64,000 nt of DNA from Pseudomonas viridiflava (GTDB lineage: Bacteria > Pseudomonadota > Gammaproteobacteria > Pseudomonadales > Pseudomonadaceae): positions 310,001 to 374,000 of the forward strand of contig NZ_UTKY01000034.1 in NCBI RefSeq assembly GCF_900583165.1, written 5' to 3'. The notes below the pieces were generated by a model. That model was not told the DNA's origin. It made no database searches and saw nothing but the letters and a program-made list of their open reading frames with translations. This document shows, piece by piece, positions 30,630-39,013 of this stretch. The translations under genes and the position numbers were made by a program. How positions within the stretch are numbered: the stretch's first letter is position 1; each line of letters starts with the position of its first letter.

Positions 30630-31913
30630 ATGACCGATGTACGTACACCTGCCGTTGAGAATGCAGTAGACAACACCGTTACAAAGGGTTGGACCAAACA
30701 CGACACCACTTGGATGCTCGGCCTCTACGGCACCGCCATCGGCGCCGGCACCCTGTTCTTGCCGATCAACGCTGGCGTCGGCGGCTTCTGGCCGTTGATC
30801 GTGCTGGCGCTGCTGGCCTTCCCTATGACTTTCTTCGCGCACCGTGGGCTGACGCGTTTTGTGTTGTCGGGCAAATCCGGCGACATCACCGAAGTGGTCG
30901 AAGAACACTTCGGCGTCGGCGCAGGCAAGCTGATCACCCTGCTGTATTTCTTCGCAATTTTCCCGATCCTGCTGGTGTACAGCGTGGCGCTGACCAACAC
31001 CCTCGGCAGCTTTATGGAACACCAACTGCACATCGCCCCGCCGCCTCGGGCGATCCTGTCGCTGGTGCTGATCCTCGGCCTGATGGCTATCGTACGTTGC
31101 GGCCAAAGCGTGATCGTCAAGGCCATGAGCGTGCTGGTGTACCCGTTCGTTGCTGCGCTTTTGTTGCTGGCGCTCAGCCTGATCCCTAACTGGAACGGCG
31201 CATTCTTCGCCTCCGCCGGTGAAGGCATGCCTCTGCCACTGTTCTTCAAGACCCTGTGGCTGGCGATCCCGGTGATGGTGTTTTCGTTCAACCATTCGCC
31301 GATCATCTCCGCGTTCGCCGTCGACCAGAAGCGCGTGTACGGCCCCCAGGCCGAACGCAAAAGCAGCGGCATCCTGGCCACCGCCCACGGCATGATGGTG
31401 TTGACCGTGATGTTCTTCTGCTTCAGCTGCGTACTGGCCTTGTCGCCAGCTGACTTGGCAGCCGCCAAAGCGCAGAACATTTCGATCCTGTCGTACCTGG
31501 CCAACCACTTCCAAACCCCGGTGATCGCCTACGCCGCACCATTGATCGCCTTGGTGGCTATTACCAAATCATTCCTCGGCCATTACATCGGTGCCAGCGA
31601 AGGTTTCCAGGGTTTGATCGTCAAATCCCTGCGCGGGCGTAACCGCTCCATGTCGGCCAAATGGCTCGAGCGCAGCACTGCGCTGTTCATGGTGCTGACT
31701 TGCTGGGCCGTGGCGACCTTCAACCCCAGCATCCTGGGCATGATCGAAACCATGGGCGGGCCGATCATCGCGTGTCTGCTGTTCCTGATGCCGATGTACG
31801 CAATCCGCCGCGTGCCATCTCTGCGCCCGTATTCGGGCCAGTTGTCGAACGTGTTTGTGGTGGTGATTGGGCTGATTGCGCTGTCTGCGATCGTTTTCTC
31901 GGTACTGCCCTGA
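30630..31913 (+). CDS. sdaC: Serine transporter, HAAAP family (SdaC-like)
   Basis: A 427-residue inner membrane symporter with about eleven membrane segments, starting MTDVRTPAVENAVDN at 30630 with AACGAGG upstream. WMLGLYGTAIGAGTLFLPI is the first segment and the family signature; FSFNHSPIISAF around residue 215 is a further hallmark of hydroxy/aromatic amino acid permeases of the SdaC/TdcC type. Directly after the serine dehydratase gene, so it most likely supplies L-serine by proton symport. The longest frame overlaps sdaA by 70 bp and was rejected as start. Confidence 0.92.
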   Translation: MTDVRTPAVENAVDNTVTKGWTKHDTTWMLGLYGTAIGAGTLFLPINAGVGGFWPLIVLALLAFPMTFFAHRGLTRFVLSGKSGDITEVVEEHFGVGAGKLITLLYFFAIFPILLVYSVALTNTLGSFMEHQLHIAPPPRAILSLVLILGLMAIVRCGQSVIVKAMSVLVYPFVAALLLLALSLIPNWNGAFFASAGEGMPLPLFFKTLWLAIPVMVFSFNHSPIISAFAVDQKRVYGPQAERKSSGILATAHGMMVLTVMFFCFSCVLALSPADLAAAKAQNISILSYLANHFQTPVIAYAAPLIALVAITKSFLGHYIGASEGFQGLIVKSLRGRNRSMSAKWLERSTALFMVLTCWAVATFNPSILGMIETMGGPIIACLLFLMPMYAIRRVPSLRPYSGQLSNVFVVVIGLIALSAIVFSVLP

Positions 31914-31947
31914 AATAGCCCACCGCTCTCAAAAACAACTTAGGTCA

Positions 31948-32040
31948 AATGTGGGAGGGGGCTTGCCCCCGATGGTGGTCCATCAGCCAATGAATACTCG
32001 GCTGACACACTGCTATCGGGGGCAAGCCCCCTCCCACATT
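31948..32040. repeat. REPIN, GGGGGCTTGCCCCC class
   Basis: Inverted REP pair after sdaC with perfectly complementary 20-nt ends (AATGTGGGAGGGGGCTTGCC). The spacer has GGTCCATCAGCC in place of the usual GTGTGTCAGCC. Confidence 0.9.
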
Positions 32041-32177
32041 GGCCTGTACGGCACGGCCCTTGCTGTACAGCTCTGGAGGGAAACGGATTTTAGTGAATGG
32101 CCGGTGGTCAGGAAACGCGAACTAATCCCGACACCGGTCGTCAATGACTGCATGTTCTTATCAGGCGGTATCGCACC

Positions 32178-32492
32178 ATGGACAATCCTTTTCAGATCAT
32201 CACCGACACCTTCGCCCCGGAATACCGCGTCAATTTGAGCATCCAGCGGCTGGACGGCAGCATCATGCTTACCCTCTCCAACGAGGCGGGCGTGGTTGCC
32301 AAGCGCATGATCAGCGCCGAACAACGCAACGACCCGCAACGGCTCAAGCGGCTGGTGCAAAGCATTCAATTCGGCATCGCCATCGAGCAGGGCCATAGCG
32401 CCATGGAGATTCTGGCGGTGATGACCGATGGTGATCACAAGCTGTTGCAGCGCCCGCCGGCGCGAGCGCTGCCCTTCAGCGTTGGGCTTTAA
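32178..32492 (+). CDS. DUF3509 protein
   Basis: A 104-residue soluble protein (MDNPFQIITDTFAPEYRVNL...) matching DUF3509, a small family found almost only in Pseudomonas, often several per genome. The N-terminal half alternates strands (VNLSIQRLDGSIMLTLS) and is followed by helices rich in Arg and Gln. No catalytic motif. The stop codon overlaps that of convergent psiE by 3-4 nt, so the two transcripts share an antisense 3' end. Function unknown. Confidence 0.85.
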   Translation: MDNPFQIITDTFAPEYRVNLSIQRLDGSIMLTLSNEAGVVAKRMISAEQRNDPQRLKRLVQSIQFGIAIEQGHSAMEILAVMTDGDHKLLQRPPARALPFSVGL

Positions 32493-32977
32493 AGCTCGCC
32501 CTTCTCGGTTTCCACGCTCGCCTCGCCCTTGCGACGCGGGCCTTCGACTTTCACCGAAGGGAATGCCGATGAGGCGTAGCGCACCACCAGAATCGCGAAC
32601 GCCAACAGCAGAATCCCACCGCACAGGTAGATGATGCCTACGTCCGGCGGGTTGTGGTGGGACACGTTGGAGATCAGCAGGCGCGTCAGCGCAGTGATCG
32701 CCACGTAGATCAGAAAGCGCACTGGCATGTGGTTGGTCTTGAAGTAAATCCCGACCATTGCGCCCAACTCCAGGTAGATGAACAGCAGCAAGATGTCATC
32801 GATCTTGATGTGCCCGTTCTCCAGCATCCCCAAAAATTCCATCACCGCCGCCCAGGCCGTCACCGCACCAATGGCAAACAGCGCCAGGTAGTGGAACGAC
32901 TCGACAAACAGATTGCCCAGCGACTCAGCCAGCTCATGCACGTTCTGGCGCAGCCTTTCGGCCCAGTTGATTTTCAC
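32489..32977 (-). CDS. psiE: PsiE-family membrane protein
   Basis: A 162-residue protein with four membrane segments and the PsiE pattern: HYLALFAIGAVTAWAAVMEF, then LLLFIYLELGAMVGIYFKTNHMPVRFLIYVAITALTR (in part). In E. coli psiE is induced by phosphate starvation through PhoB; its biochemical function is unknown. The cytosolic C-terminal tail is charged (VEGPRRKGEASVETEKGEL). No clear Pho box was identified upstream by eye. Confidence 0.88.
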   Translation of the reverse strand: MKINWAERLRQNVHELAESLGNLFVESFHYLALFAIGAVTAWAAVMEFLGMLENGHIKIDDILLLFIYLELGAMVGIYFKTNHMPVRFLIYVAITALTRLLISNVSHHNPPDVGIIYLCGGILLLAFAILVVRYASSAFPSVKVEGPRRKGEASVETEKGEL

Positions 32978-33164
32978 GATGATGCTTCCTTAGGTCGGCT
33001 CGACCGGATAGTGCGGGTTGGACGTGACGGTTGTTCTGCATGCAGAAAAAAGGCCAGGGCATGCATAAGATGATGGCGGGGTGACATGAGGCACGCCAAA
33101 CCCGAATTTACGGCTACATTAAAAAGCTGCTATCCAAACCCTTTGGTTTGGCTTATCCTTTTAG

Positions 33165-33180
33165 CTGTATATAAATACAG
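33165..33180. promoter_or_regulatory. LexA (SOS) box upstream of yebG
   Basis: CTGTATATAAATACAG matches the LexA consensus CTGTATATACATACAG at 15 of 16 positions, including both conserved triplets. It lies 44 bp before the yebG start codon. Confidence 0.92.
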
Positions 33181-33223
33181 TAGTCGCAATAGACAACTAT
33201 CGTGAAGGCATGTGAGGTGGTGA

Positions 33224-33484
33224 ATGGCCGTCGAAGTGGTATACCGCAGCAGCCGAGATCTGGAGCGTTTGTTCATGGATAAAGCCGAAGCTGACCGTCA
33301 TGACAAAATGCTTGAACTCGCTGAGTTGCTGGCAGAAGTGTTGCAAAAGGCTGTGCCGTCGCTGAGCGAGCAGCAGGTCGAAGAAGCCGGGATCTACATG
33401 GCGAAGAATCGCGATGTATTTGCCAAGGCGTTCAAGAGTCAACCGGACGCACTGTCTGAGTTGCTGAACGCTACGGCGGAATAG
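33224..33484 (+). CDS. yebG: SOS-induced protein YebG
   Basis: An 86-residue protein starting MAVEVVYRSSRDLERLFMDK, the YebG family start. YebG is a small DNA-damage-inducible protein of unknown molecular role, made in E. coli under LexA control. A near-perfect LexA box lies 44 bp upstream and GTGAGGTGG precedes the ATG at proper distance. The helical C terminus (YMAKNRDVFAKAF) is family-typical. A perfect hairpin follows 8 bp after the stop codon. Confidence 0.93.
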   Translation: MAVEVVYRSSRDLERLFMDKAEADRHDKMLELAELLAEVLQKAVPSLSEQQVEEAGIYMAKNRDVFAKAFKSQPDALSELLNATAE

Positions 33485-33491
33485 AGCCCGA

Positions 33492-33532
33492 ATTGAATAG
33501 GCCCTGAATCATGGATTCAGGGCCTATTCAAT
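33492..33532. terminator. Perfect 19-bp hairpin between yebG and convergent dehydrogenase gene
   Basis: ATTGAATAGGCCCTGAATC and its exact complement are separated by a 3-nt loop (ATG). It stands between two convergent stop codons and likely terminates both transcripts, though the flanking T-runs are short. Confidence 0.75.
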
Positions 33533-33539
33533 ATATGGG

Positions 33540-34559
33540 TTATTTGTACAGCAGGCGCTCGGCCAATTCGTCCGCCACCCGCGCGGGGCTGCGTTTTTCG
33601 GCTTGGGCATGGGCGAAGATTTCAGTGAGGCGTGTACCGATGTTGGACAGGTGCGCGGTGATGCTGGGCAGTTCGGCGCCGCCGTGCTTGAGGGCGACGT
33701 AGATCAGGCCGCCAGAGTTGATCACGTAGTCGGGGGCGTAGAGGATGCCGCGCCCTTCCAACTGATCGGCGACCTCCAGGTTGGTCAACTGCGCACTGGC
33801 CGAACCGGCCACGGCCGCGCACCGCAATTGGCCGACACTTTGGCGATTGAACACGGCGCCCAAGCCGCAAGGGGCGAGGATATCGCAGGGAGTGCTGAGC
33901 AAGGCGTCATTGGCAATCGGGTGCGCGCCCAACTGCTCCATGGCCAGTTGCACCTTGCCGTGATCAATATCGCTCACCAGCAGTTCGGCGCCAGCGGCAT
34001 GCAGTTGTTCGGCCAGGGCAAAACCGACGTTGCCCAGGCCTTGCACTGCCACGCGCAAGCCTTCGAGGTTATCGCTGCCCAGGCGGGCCATAGCGGTGGT
34101 GCGAATGCCCGCGAACACGCCCATGGCCGTGTGGGAAGATGGGTCGCCGGCCGCCGTGGTGCTGGTGACGAAGCGGGTTTGTTGGGCGATGCAGTCCATG
34201 TCAGCCACCGAGGTGCCGCTGTCGATGGCAATGATGAAGCGGCCGTCGAGTTTTTCGATACAACGACCAAAGGCTTCAAACAGTGCGGCGCGGCTTTCCA
34301 CGTGCACTGGGCGCAAAATCACTGCCGTGCCGCCGCCCACTGGCAATCCGGCGAGAGCGGCCTTGTAGCTCATGCCTTGGGCCAGGCGCGCGGCATCGGC
34401 CACGGCACTTTCGTCGTCGGGGTAGGAGAGATAACGACAACCGCCAAGGGCAGGGCCGAGGCGGCTGTTATGAATGGCGATGACCGCCTTCAGCCCGGTG
34501 ACCGGGTCGACGCTCAGGTGCAGCGATTCAAGGCGGGTGCTGTGCATGAGAGCAAACAT
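33540..34559 (-). CDS. Leu/Glu/Phe/Val dehydrogenase family protein, catalytic Lys replaced
   Basis: A 339-residue homologue of NAD-dependent branched-chain and phenylalanine dehydrogenases, which interconvert amino acids and 2-oxo acids. Seen directly: the substrate-side block GPALGGCRYLSYPDDESA, the lysine of MSYKAALAGL, the aspartate in DSGTSVADMD and the Rossmann motif VQGLGNVGFALAEQL. The glycine-rich catalytic loop reads GGGTAVI where active enzymes of the family have GGGKxVI, so the catalytic lysine is a threonine (codon ACG at about 34335). The ATG at 34559 has GGGAG 7 nt upstream. Activity is therefore doubtful; it may be inactive or altered. Confidence 0.88.
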   Translation of the reverse strand: MFALMHSTRLESLHLSVDPVTGLKAVIAIHNSRLGPALGGCRYLSYPDDESAVADAARLAQGMSYKAALAGLPVGGGTAVILRPVHVESRAALFEAFGRCIEKLDGRFIIAIDSGTSVADMDCIAQQTRFVTSTTAAGDPSSHTAMGVFAGIRTTAMARLGSDNLEGLRVAVQGLGNVGFALAEQLHAAGAELLVSDIDHGKVQLAMEQLGAHPIANDALLSTPCDILAPCGLGAVFNRQSVGQLRCAAVAGSASAQLTNLEVADQLEGRGILYAPDYVINSGGLIYVALKHGGAELPSITAHLSNIGTRLTEIFAHAQAEKRSPARVADELAERLLYK

Positions 34560-34746
34560 CGTCAAGCTCCCGAATCACTTCTGGTGGTGGGCCAAGTATA
34601 GGCTTGCGTTGGAAAACTGCCGGAACACGCTGGAATAAGCCGCCCGATTTAGCAGGTGCTGCGGCATAAGTGCGTCGGATATTCCTCAAGCCACTGGACG
34701 AAAATTCCCAGCAAGGCTAAAACGGGGGCATCCGCCGGAGAATGCA

Positions 34747-35550
34747 ATGAACCCCCGCAAAGCCTTTTTAGCCTGCCTGGAACGTTCACCCCCCGCGCTG
34801 TTTGAAGCGGCGCTGTGGATTGCTGCCGAGCACGACGCAACCGTGCAGCCGTTGGTCGTGATGCAGGAGCTGACGCTGTTGCAACAACAGGTCGGCCGAG
34901 GCCTGCCCCAGTTGCCGGCGGATGAACTGGGCCAACCGTTACTGCGATGCATGAATGACCTGGGGTTCGCCCAGGATGAATTCACCCCCCTGCGCCCCGC
35001 CGCCGCCTTGCTGGACAAGGTGCTGCAACGCAAACGCGGGCAACCCCTGGCCATGGGGCTGATCGCCCTGGAACTGGCGCGGCGCCTGCACATCCCCATG
35101 GTTGGCGTGAATTTCCCGGGGCACTTCCTGCTGCGGGTTCCCAGTGCCGACCACCTGCTGGACCCCTGCGGCGGTCGGCGTCTCTACCCCAACGACTGCC
35201 GCGACCTGCTGCAGCGCCAATACGGCCCTAATCTCAAGTTGCAGGCCGAGCACCTGCACACCGCCGACCCGCGTTCGATTCTGCAACGCCTGTCGCGCAA
35301 CTTGCGCCAGTTGCACCTGGCCAACGACGCACCGCTCGATGCCCTGGTGGACGCCGAACGTGTGCTGGAGTTGGGCAATGCCAGCGCTGCCGATTATCTG
35401 GCCCGGGCCAGCCTGTATCAGCGCCTGGATTGTCCCAACGCCGAGCGCTTCGACCTGGAGCACGCGCTGTTGCTCAGCGAAGACCCGATCCAGCACCTGC
35501 GCCTGACCGAGCGATTAGGCCACCTGCCCCCAAACTCGGTCGTGCACTGA
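34747..35550 (+). CDS. SirB1-family (transglutaminase-like fold) protein
   Basis: A 267-residue protein of the SirB1 family: N-terminal helical segment, then LLDKVLQRKRGQPLAMGLIALELARRL and GVNFPGHFLLRV (PGHFLLR is the family hallmark), and C-terminal helices with a TPR-like look (DALVDAERVLELGNASAADYLARASLYQRL). SirB1-type proteins resemble transglutaminase/protease folds but usually lack a proven activity; E. coli YchA is the homologue. Gene stands alone, followed by a REPIN. Function unknown. Confidence 0.85.
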   Translation: MNPRKAFLACLERSPPALFEAALWIAAEHDATVQPLVVMQELTLLQQQVGRGLPQLPADELGQPLLRCMNDLGFAQDEFTPLRPAAALLDKVLQRKRGQPLAMGLIALELARRLHIPMVGVNFPGHFLLRVPSADHLLDPCGGRRLYPNDCRDLLQRQYGPNLKLQAEHLHTADPRSILQRLSRNLRQLHLANDAPLDALVDAERVLELGNASAADYLARASLYQRLDCPNAERFDLEHALLLSEDPIQHLRLTERLGHLPPNSVVH

Positions 35551-35555
35551 ACAAA

Positions 35556-35648
35556 AATGTGGGAGGGGGCTTGCCCCCGATGGCGGTGTGTCAGCCACAC
35601 AGGTATCAACTGAACCATCGCTATCGGGGGCAAGCCCCCTCCCACATT
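35556..35648. repeat. REPIN, GGGGGCTTGCCCCC class
   Basis: Inverted REP pair between the convergent SirB1-like gene and maiA, with perfectly complementary outer arms of 20 nt and the common GGCGGTGTGTCAGCC spacer start. Confidence 0.9.
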
Positions 35649-35671
35649 GAGCGCGTCAGATGATGCAAGGC

Positions 35672-36307
35672 CTAAGGTGTGTCAGGTTGGTTGGCCGGAT
35701 GGGCTTTGATGAAGGCCGGATGCTGCGCCGCCAACACCGCCACCCTCCCGATTCGCGAGTACGCCGCCAGCGGCACCTTGAAGCGCTCGGCGGCATACAG
35801 CTGGGGAATCAAAAACGCATCCGCCAGCCCAGGCTGCTCGCCAAAGCAAAACCCCTGATCCCCAATCAACTGCTCCACCGCACCTAGCCCTTGGCTGATC
35901 CAGTGGCCGATCCACTCCAACACCTGTGTTTCATCATGGCCCCATTGCCGCAGCAGGTTCTGCGTGCTGGAGTTGTGCAGCGGGTGAACATCGCAAGCGA
36001 TGATCGACGCCACCGCACGTTCATGGGCCCGGGTCGCGAGGTCGTTGGAGAGTAACGGCACCTGTGGATAACGTTCGTCCAGGTACTCAATGATCGCTTG
36101 CGACTGGATCAACAGCTCGCCGTCATCGGTCCGCAAGGCCGGTACACGGCCTTGCGGGTTGATCACCAGGTAGTCGGGCTGGCGGTTGGCGCCGCCTGGC
36201 GGCACCAGCAGGTTGACCGGCACCGCGTTGAAATCCAGGCCTTTGAGCGCCAGCGCAATGCGCACCCGGTACGACGCCGTGGAACGGTAGTAGGTATAGA
36301 GCTCCAT
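35672..36307 (-). CDS. maiA: Maleylacetoacetate isomerase
   Basis: MaiA is a zeta-class glutathione transferase that isomerises maleylacetoacetate to fumarylacetoacetate in tyrosine/phenylalanine breakdown. The 211-residue protein starts MELYTYYRSTASYRVRIALALKG with the zeta-class SSxxxR-like active site (Ser-Thr-Ala-Ser-Tyr-Arg), then VNPQGRVPAL and the C-terminal helical domain with a family-typical DQGFCFGEQPGLADAFLIPQ (in part). It follows fahA by 12 bp as third gene of the hmgA-fahA-maiA operon. Confidence 0.95.
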   Translation of the reverse strand: MELYTYYRSTASYRVRIALALKGLDFNAVPVNLLVPPGGANRQPDYLVINPQGRVPALRTDDGELLIQSQAIIEYLDERYPQVPLLSNDLATRAHERAVASIIACDVHPLHNSSTQNLLRQWGHDETQVLEWIGHWISQGLGAVEQLIGDQGFCFGEQPGLADAFLIPQLYAAERFKVPLAAYSRIGRVAVLAAQHPAFIKAHPANQPDTP

Positions 36308-36319
36308 GCCCCTGCCCCC

Positions 36320-37606
36320 TCAACGCGCCGCGACCACGGTGCCACGGCATTCGCCGAAGCCGATGGAAGCAAAGCCTTCACGACTGCAACGGGCACGCAG
36401 GATGACTTCATCACCGTCTTCAAGGAACTTGCGCACTTCGCCGGACGGCAACTCGATCACTTTTTTACCGCCCTCGGTCATCTCCAGCAGGCTGCCGAAC
36501 TGCCCTGCCTGCGACCCCGACAAGGTGCCCGAACCAAACAGATCGCCGGCCTGCAACTGGCAACCGTTGACGCTGTGGTGCGCCACCAACTGCGCGACGG
36601 TCCAGTACATATGCAGGCTGTTGCTCAGCGCCAGGCGATGGGCCGGCAGGTTCTGTTCGCGCATGGCTGCGGTGGTCAACAGCACTTCCAAATCAATATC
36701 CAACGCACCCGCGGCCTGATCGCGTTTATCCAACAGATAGGGCAACGGTTGTGGATCGCCCTCAGGCCGAGCCGGCTGGGCCTTGCGGAACGGTTCCAGG
36801 GCTTCGGCAGTCACCACCCAGGGCGAAATCGTGGTGATAAAGCTTTTCGACAGGAACGGCCCCAGCGGTTGGTATTCCCAGGCCTGGATATCCCGCGCCG
36901 ACCAATCGTTGAGCAAGCAGAAACCGGCGATATGTTCGGCAGCGTCGCCGATGGCAATCGAATCACCCATGGCATTGCCTTGGCCGATCCAGATGCCCAG
37001 TTCCAGTTCATAGTCCAGGCGCGCGCAGGGGCCGAAGGTGGGTTCGGTGGCGCCGGCCGGCAGCGTCTGGCCCTTGGGACGGCGCACATCGACACCTGAG
37101 GGGCGAATGGTCGAGGCGCGGCCGTGATAGCCGATCGGTACGTACTTGTAATTGGGCAGCAACGGGTTGTCGGGGCGGAACAGTTTGCCGACGTTCTGCG
37201 CATGCTCGATGCCCACGTAGAAGTCGGTGTAGTCATTGATCCGCGCCGGTACGTGCATTTGGCAATCGGCGGCGCGGTGCAGCACCTGGGCCTCGCGGGT
37301 GTGCAGCTTGCTGCCTTCGGCCAAGAGTTCAAGCAGGCGCTCGCGCAGCGCAACACGCGGGCCACGGCCCAACTCGAAAAAGGCGTTGAGTTGGCCCCCG
37401 GCAGTGGCCTCGACGGCGCGCCGGGCCTCACCCTCGAATTCGTCGATGGCGGCATGCAGGTCGAGGATCGCATCGCCAATCGCCACGCCAGTGCGCGGCG
37501 CCGAACCGTTGATGCTGAATACGCCCAAAGGCAGGTTTTGCAGAGGGAAATCCGTATGACCGTTGGCGGAGGTCACCCAGCTTAGGGTGGGGGTGGACTG
37601 AGTCAT
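36320..37606 (-). CDS. fahA: Fumarylacetoacetase
   Basis: Hydrolyses fumarylacetoacetate to fumarate and acetoacetate, the last step of homogentisate catabolism. The 428-residue enzyme has the small N-terminal SH3-like domain and the C-terminal FAH beta-roll. Visible motifs: DFYVGIEHAQNVGKLFRP, IGYHGRASTI (catalytic histidine), DYELELGIWIG (metal-binding acidic residues), NDWSARDIQAWEY and GSGTLSG. It begins 3 bp after hmgA ends and is certainly co-transcribed. Confidence 0.97.
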   Translation of the reverse strand: MTQSTPTLSWVTSANGHTDFPLQNLPLGVFSINGSAPRTGVAIGDAILDLHAAIDEFEGEARRAVEATAGGQLNAFFELGRGPRVALRERLLELLAEGSKLHTREAQVLHRAADCQMHVPARINDYTDFYVGIEHAQNVGKLFRPDNPLLPNYKYVPIGYHGRASTIRPSGVDVRRPKGQTLPAGATEPTFGPCARLDYELELGIWIGQGNAMGDSIAIGDAAEHIAGFCLLNDWSARDIQAWEYQPLGPFLSKSFITTISPWVVTAEALEPFRKAQPARPEGDPQPLPYLLDKRDQAAGALDIDLEVLLTTAAMREQNLPAHRLALSNSLHMYWTVAQLVAHHSVNGCQLQAGDLFGSGTLSGSQAGQFGSLLEMTEGGKKVIELPSGEVRKFLEDGDEVILRARCSREGFASIGFGECRGTVVAAR

Positions 37607-37609
37607 GGG

Positions 37610-38893
37610 TTATCTCCGATTCGGGTTGAACGTGACGGGCAGCGAGGCCCAGCACGCGTCGTAGGTGGTTTGCAGTTGCGCACAGTCGAGGGCGAACTGA
37701 GTCGGCCGCAGCACCTGGCTGGTCTCAAACATAAAGGCCATGGTGTTATCGATCTTGTGCGGCGCCAGCTCGGCGTTGATCGCCTTGGTGCAGGTCTCGC
37801 CGTCTGGGCCGTGGGCGCTCATGCAACTGTGCAGCGACGCGCCGCCCGGCAGGAAGCCCTCGGCCTTGGCGTCGTAGGCGCCCTGGATCAGGCCCATGTA
37901 TTCGTTCATCAGGTTGCGGTGGAACCACGGCGGGCGGAAGGTGTTTTCGGCCACCATCCAACGCGGCGGGAAGATCACGAAATCGAGGTTGGCCAGACCG
38001 TGCACGCTGGTGGGCGAGGTCAACACGGTGAAGATCGACGGGTCGGGGTGATCGAAACTCACGGTGCCAATGGTATTGAAGCGCCGCAGGTCATATTTGT
38101 ACGGCACGTTGTTGCCGTGCCAGGCGACCACGTTGAGCGGCGAATGATCAAGCTCGCAGGCCCACAACTCGCCGAGGAATTTCTGCACCAGGGGTGTGGG
38201 TTGTTTCAGGTCTTCGTAGTGCGCCACCGGGGTAAGGAAGTCACGGGGGTTGGCCAGGCCGTTGCTGCCGATGGGGCCCAGGTCTGGCAGTCGCAGAGGG
38301 GCACCATGGTTTTCCGCGACATAGCCACGGGCTTGCGGGTCGAGCAGCTCGACGCGGAATTTGAGGCCGCGAGGCAGCACAACGATTTCCAGCGGCTCCA
38401 CTTCCAGCACCCCCAGTTCGGTGGCGATGCGCAGGCGGCCTTGTTCCGGGACGATGAGTAATTCGCCATCGGCGTTGAAGAACACGCGCTCCATTGAGCG
38501 GTTGGCGCGATAGGTGAAGATGCTGATGCCCGAGGGTTTTTCCGACCCGGAGTTGGCAACCATACCGACAAGGCCATCGATAAAATCCGTTGGCTCATTG
38601 GGAATATCCATCGGGTTCCAGCGCAACCGATTCGGCGTCACCGGCCCCAACGGCCCACCGGCCAATTGCCGCTCAAGTTTCACGAACGCCGGGTGATTGG
38701 CTGATGGTTGAATGCGGTAAAGCCAGGTACGCCGGGCTTCACTGCGCGCCATGGTGAAGGCCGTGCCGGAAAACAGTTCGGTGTACAGCCCATAGGGCGC
38801 TTTTTGCGGCGCGTTCTGGCCGACCGGCAGTGCCCCGGGCAGGGCTTCGCTGGCGAATTCATTGCCGAAGCCCGAAAGATAGTCGAGGTTCAT
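37610..38893 (-). CDS. hmgA: Homogentisate 1,2-dioxygenase
   Basis: HmgA opens the ring of homogentisate with an iron(II) centre to give maleylacetoacetate. The 427-residue protein starts [20 protein letters not shown] and has the cupin iron ligands in the C-terminal half: [23 protein letters not shown] (His and Glu ligands, in part) and [12 protein letters not shown]. First gene of the catabolic operon, divergent from the IclR regulator. Loss of this enzyme gives brown pyomelanin in pseudomonads. Confidence 0.97.
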   Translation of the reverse strand: MNLDYLSGFGNEFASEALPGALPVGQNAPQKAPYGLYTELFSGTAFTMARSEARRTWLYRIQPSANHPAFVKLERQLAGGPLGPVTPNRLRWNPMDIPNEPTDFIDGLVGMVANSGSEKPSGISIFTYRANRSMERVFFNADGELLIVPEQGRLRIATELGVLEVEPLEIVVLPRGLKFRVELLDPQARGYVAENHGAPLRLPDLGPIGSNGLANPRDFLTPVAHYEDLKQPTPLVQKFLGELWACELDHSPLNVVAWHGNNVPYKYDLRRFNTIGTVSFDHPDPSIFTVLTSPTSVHGLANLDFVIFPPRWMVAENTFRPPWFHRNLMNEYMGLIQGAYDAKAEGFLPGGASLHSCMSAHGPDGETCTKAINAELAPHKIDNTMAFMFETSQVLRPTQFALDCAQLQTTYDACWASLPVTFNPNRR

Positions 38894-38923
38894 GGATCAT
38901 CCTCTATGCGGAAGTTGTTTTTA

Positions 38924-38950
38924 TCGTAATCCAGTTACGCATAACGTAAT
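38924..38950. promoter_or_regulatory. Candidate HmgR operator
   Basis: TCGTAATCCAGTTACGC is an imperfect palindrome (CGTAAT/GTTACG) followed by a further half-site ACGTAAT. It lies in the divergent hmgA-regulator gap, 31 bp upstream of hmgA, and resembles the palindromic operator remembered for HmgR of P. putida. Not tested here. Confidence 0.55.
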
Positions 38951-39013
38951 TTGATCACTAACGACCGTCAAGTTATAAAGACGCCCATTCATCTCTCGGA
39001 CTCCTGCCCCTCC

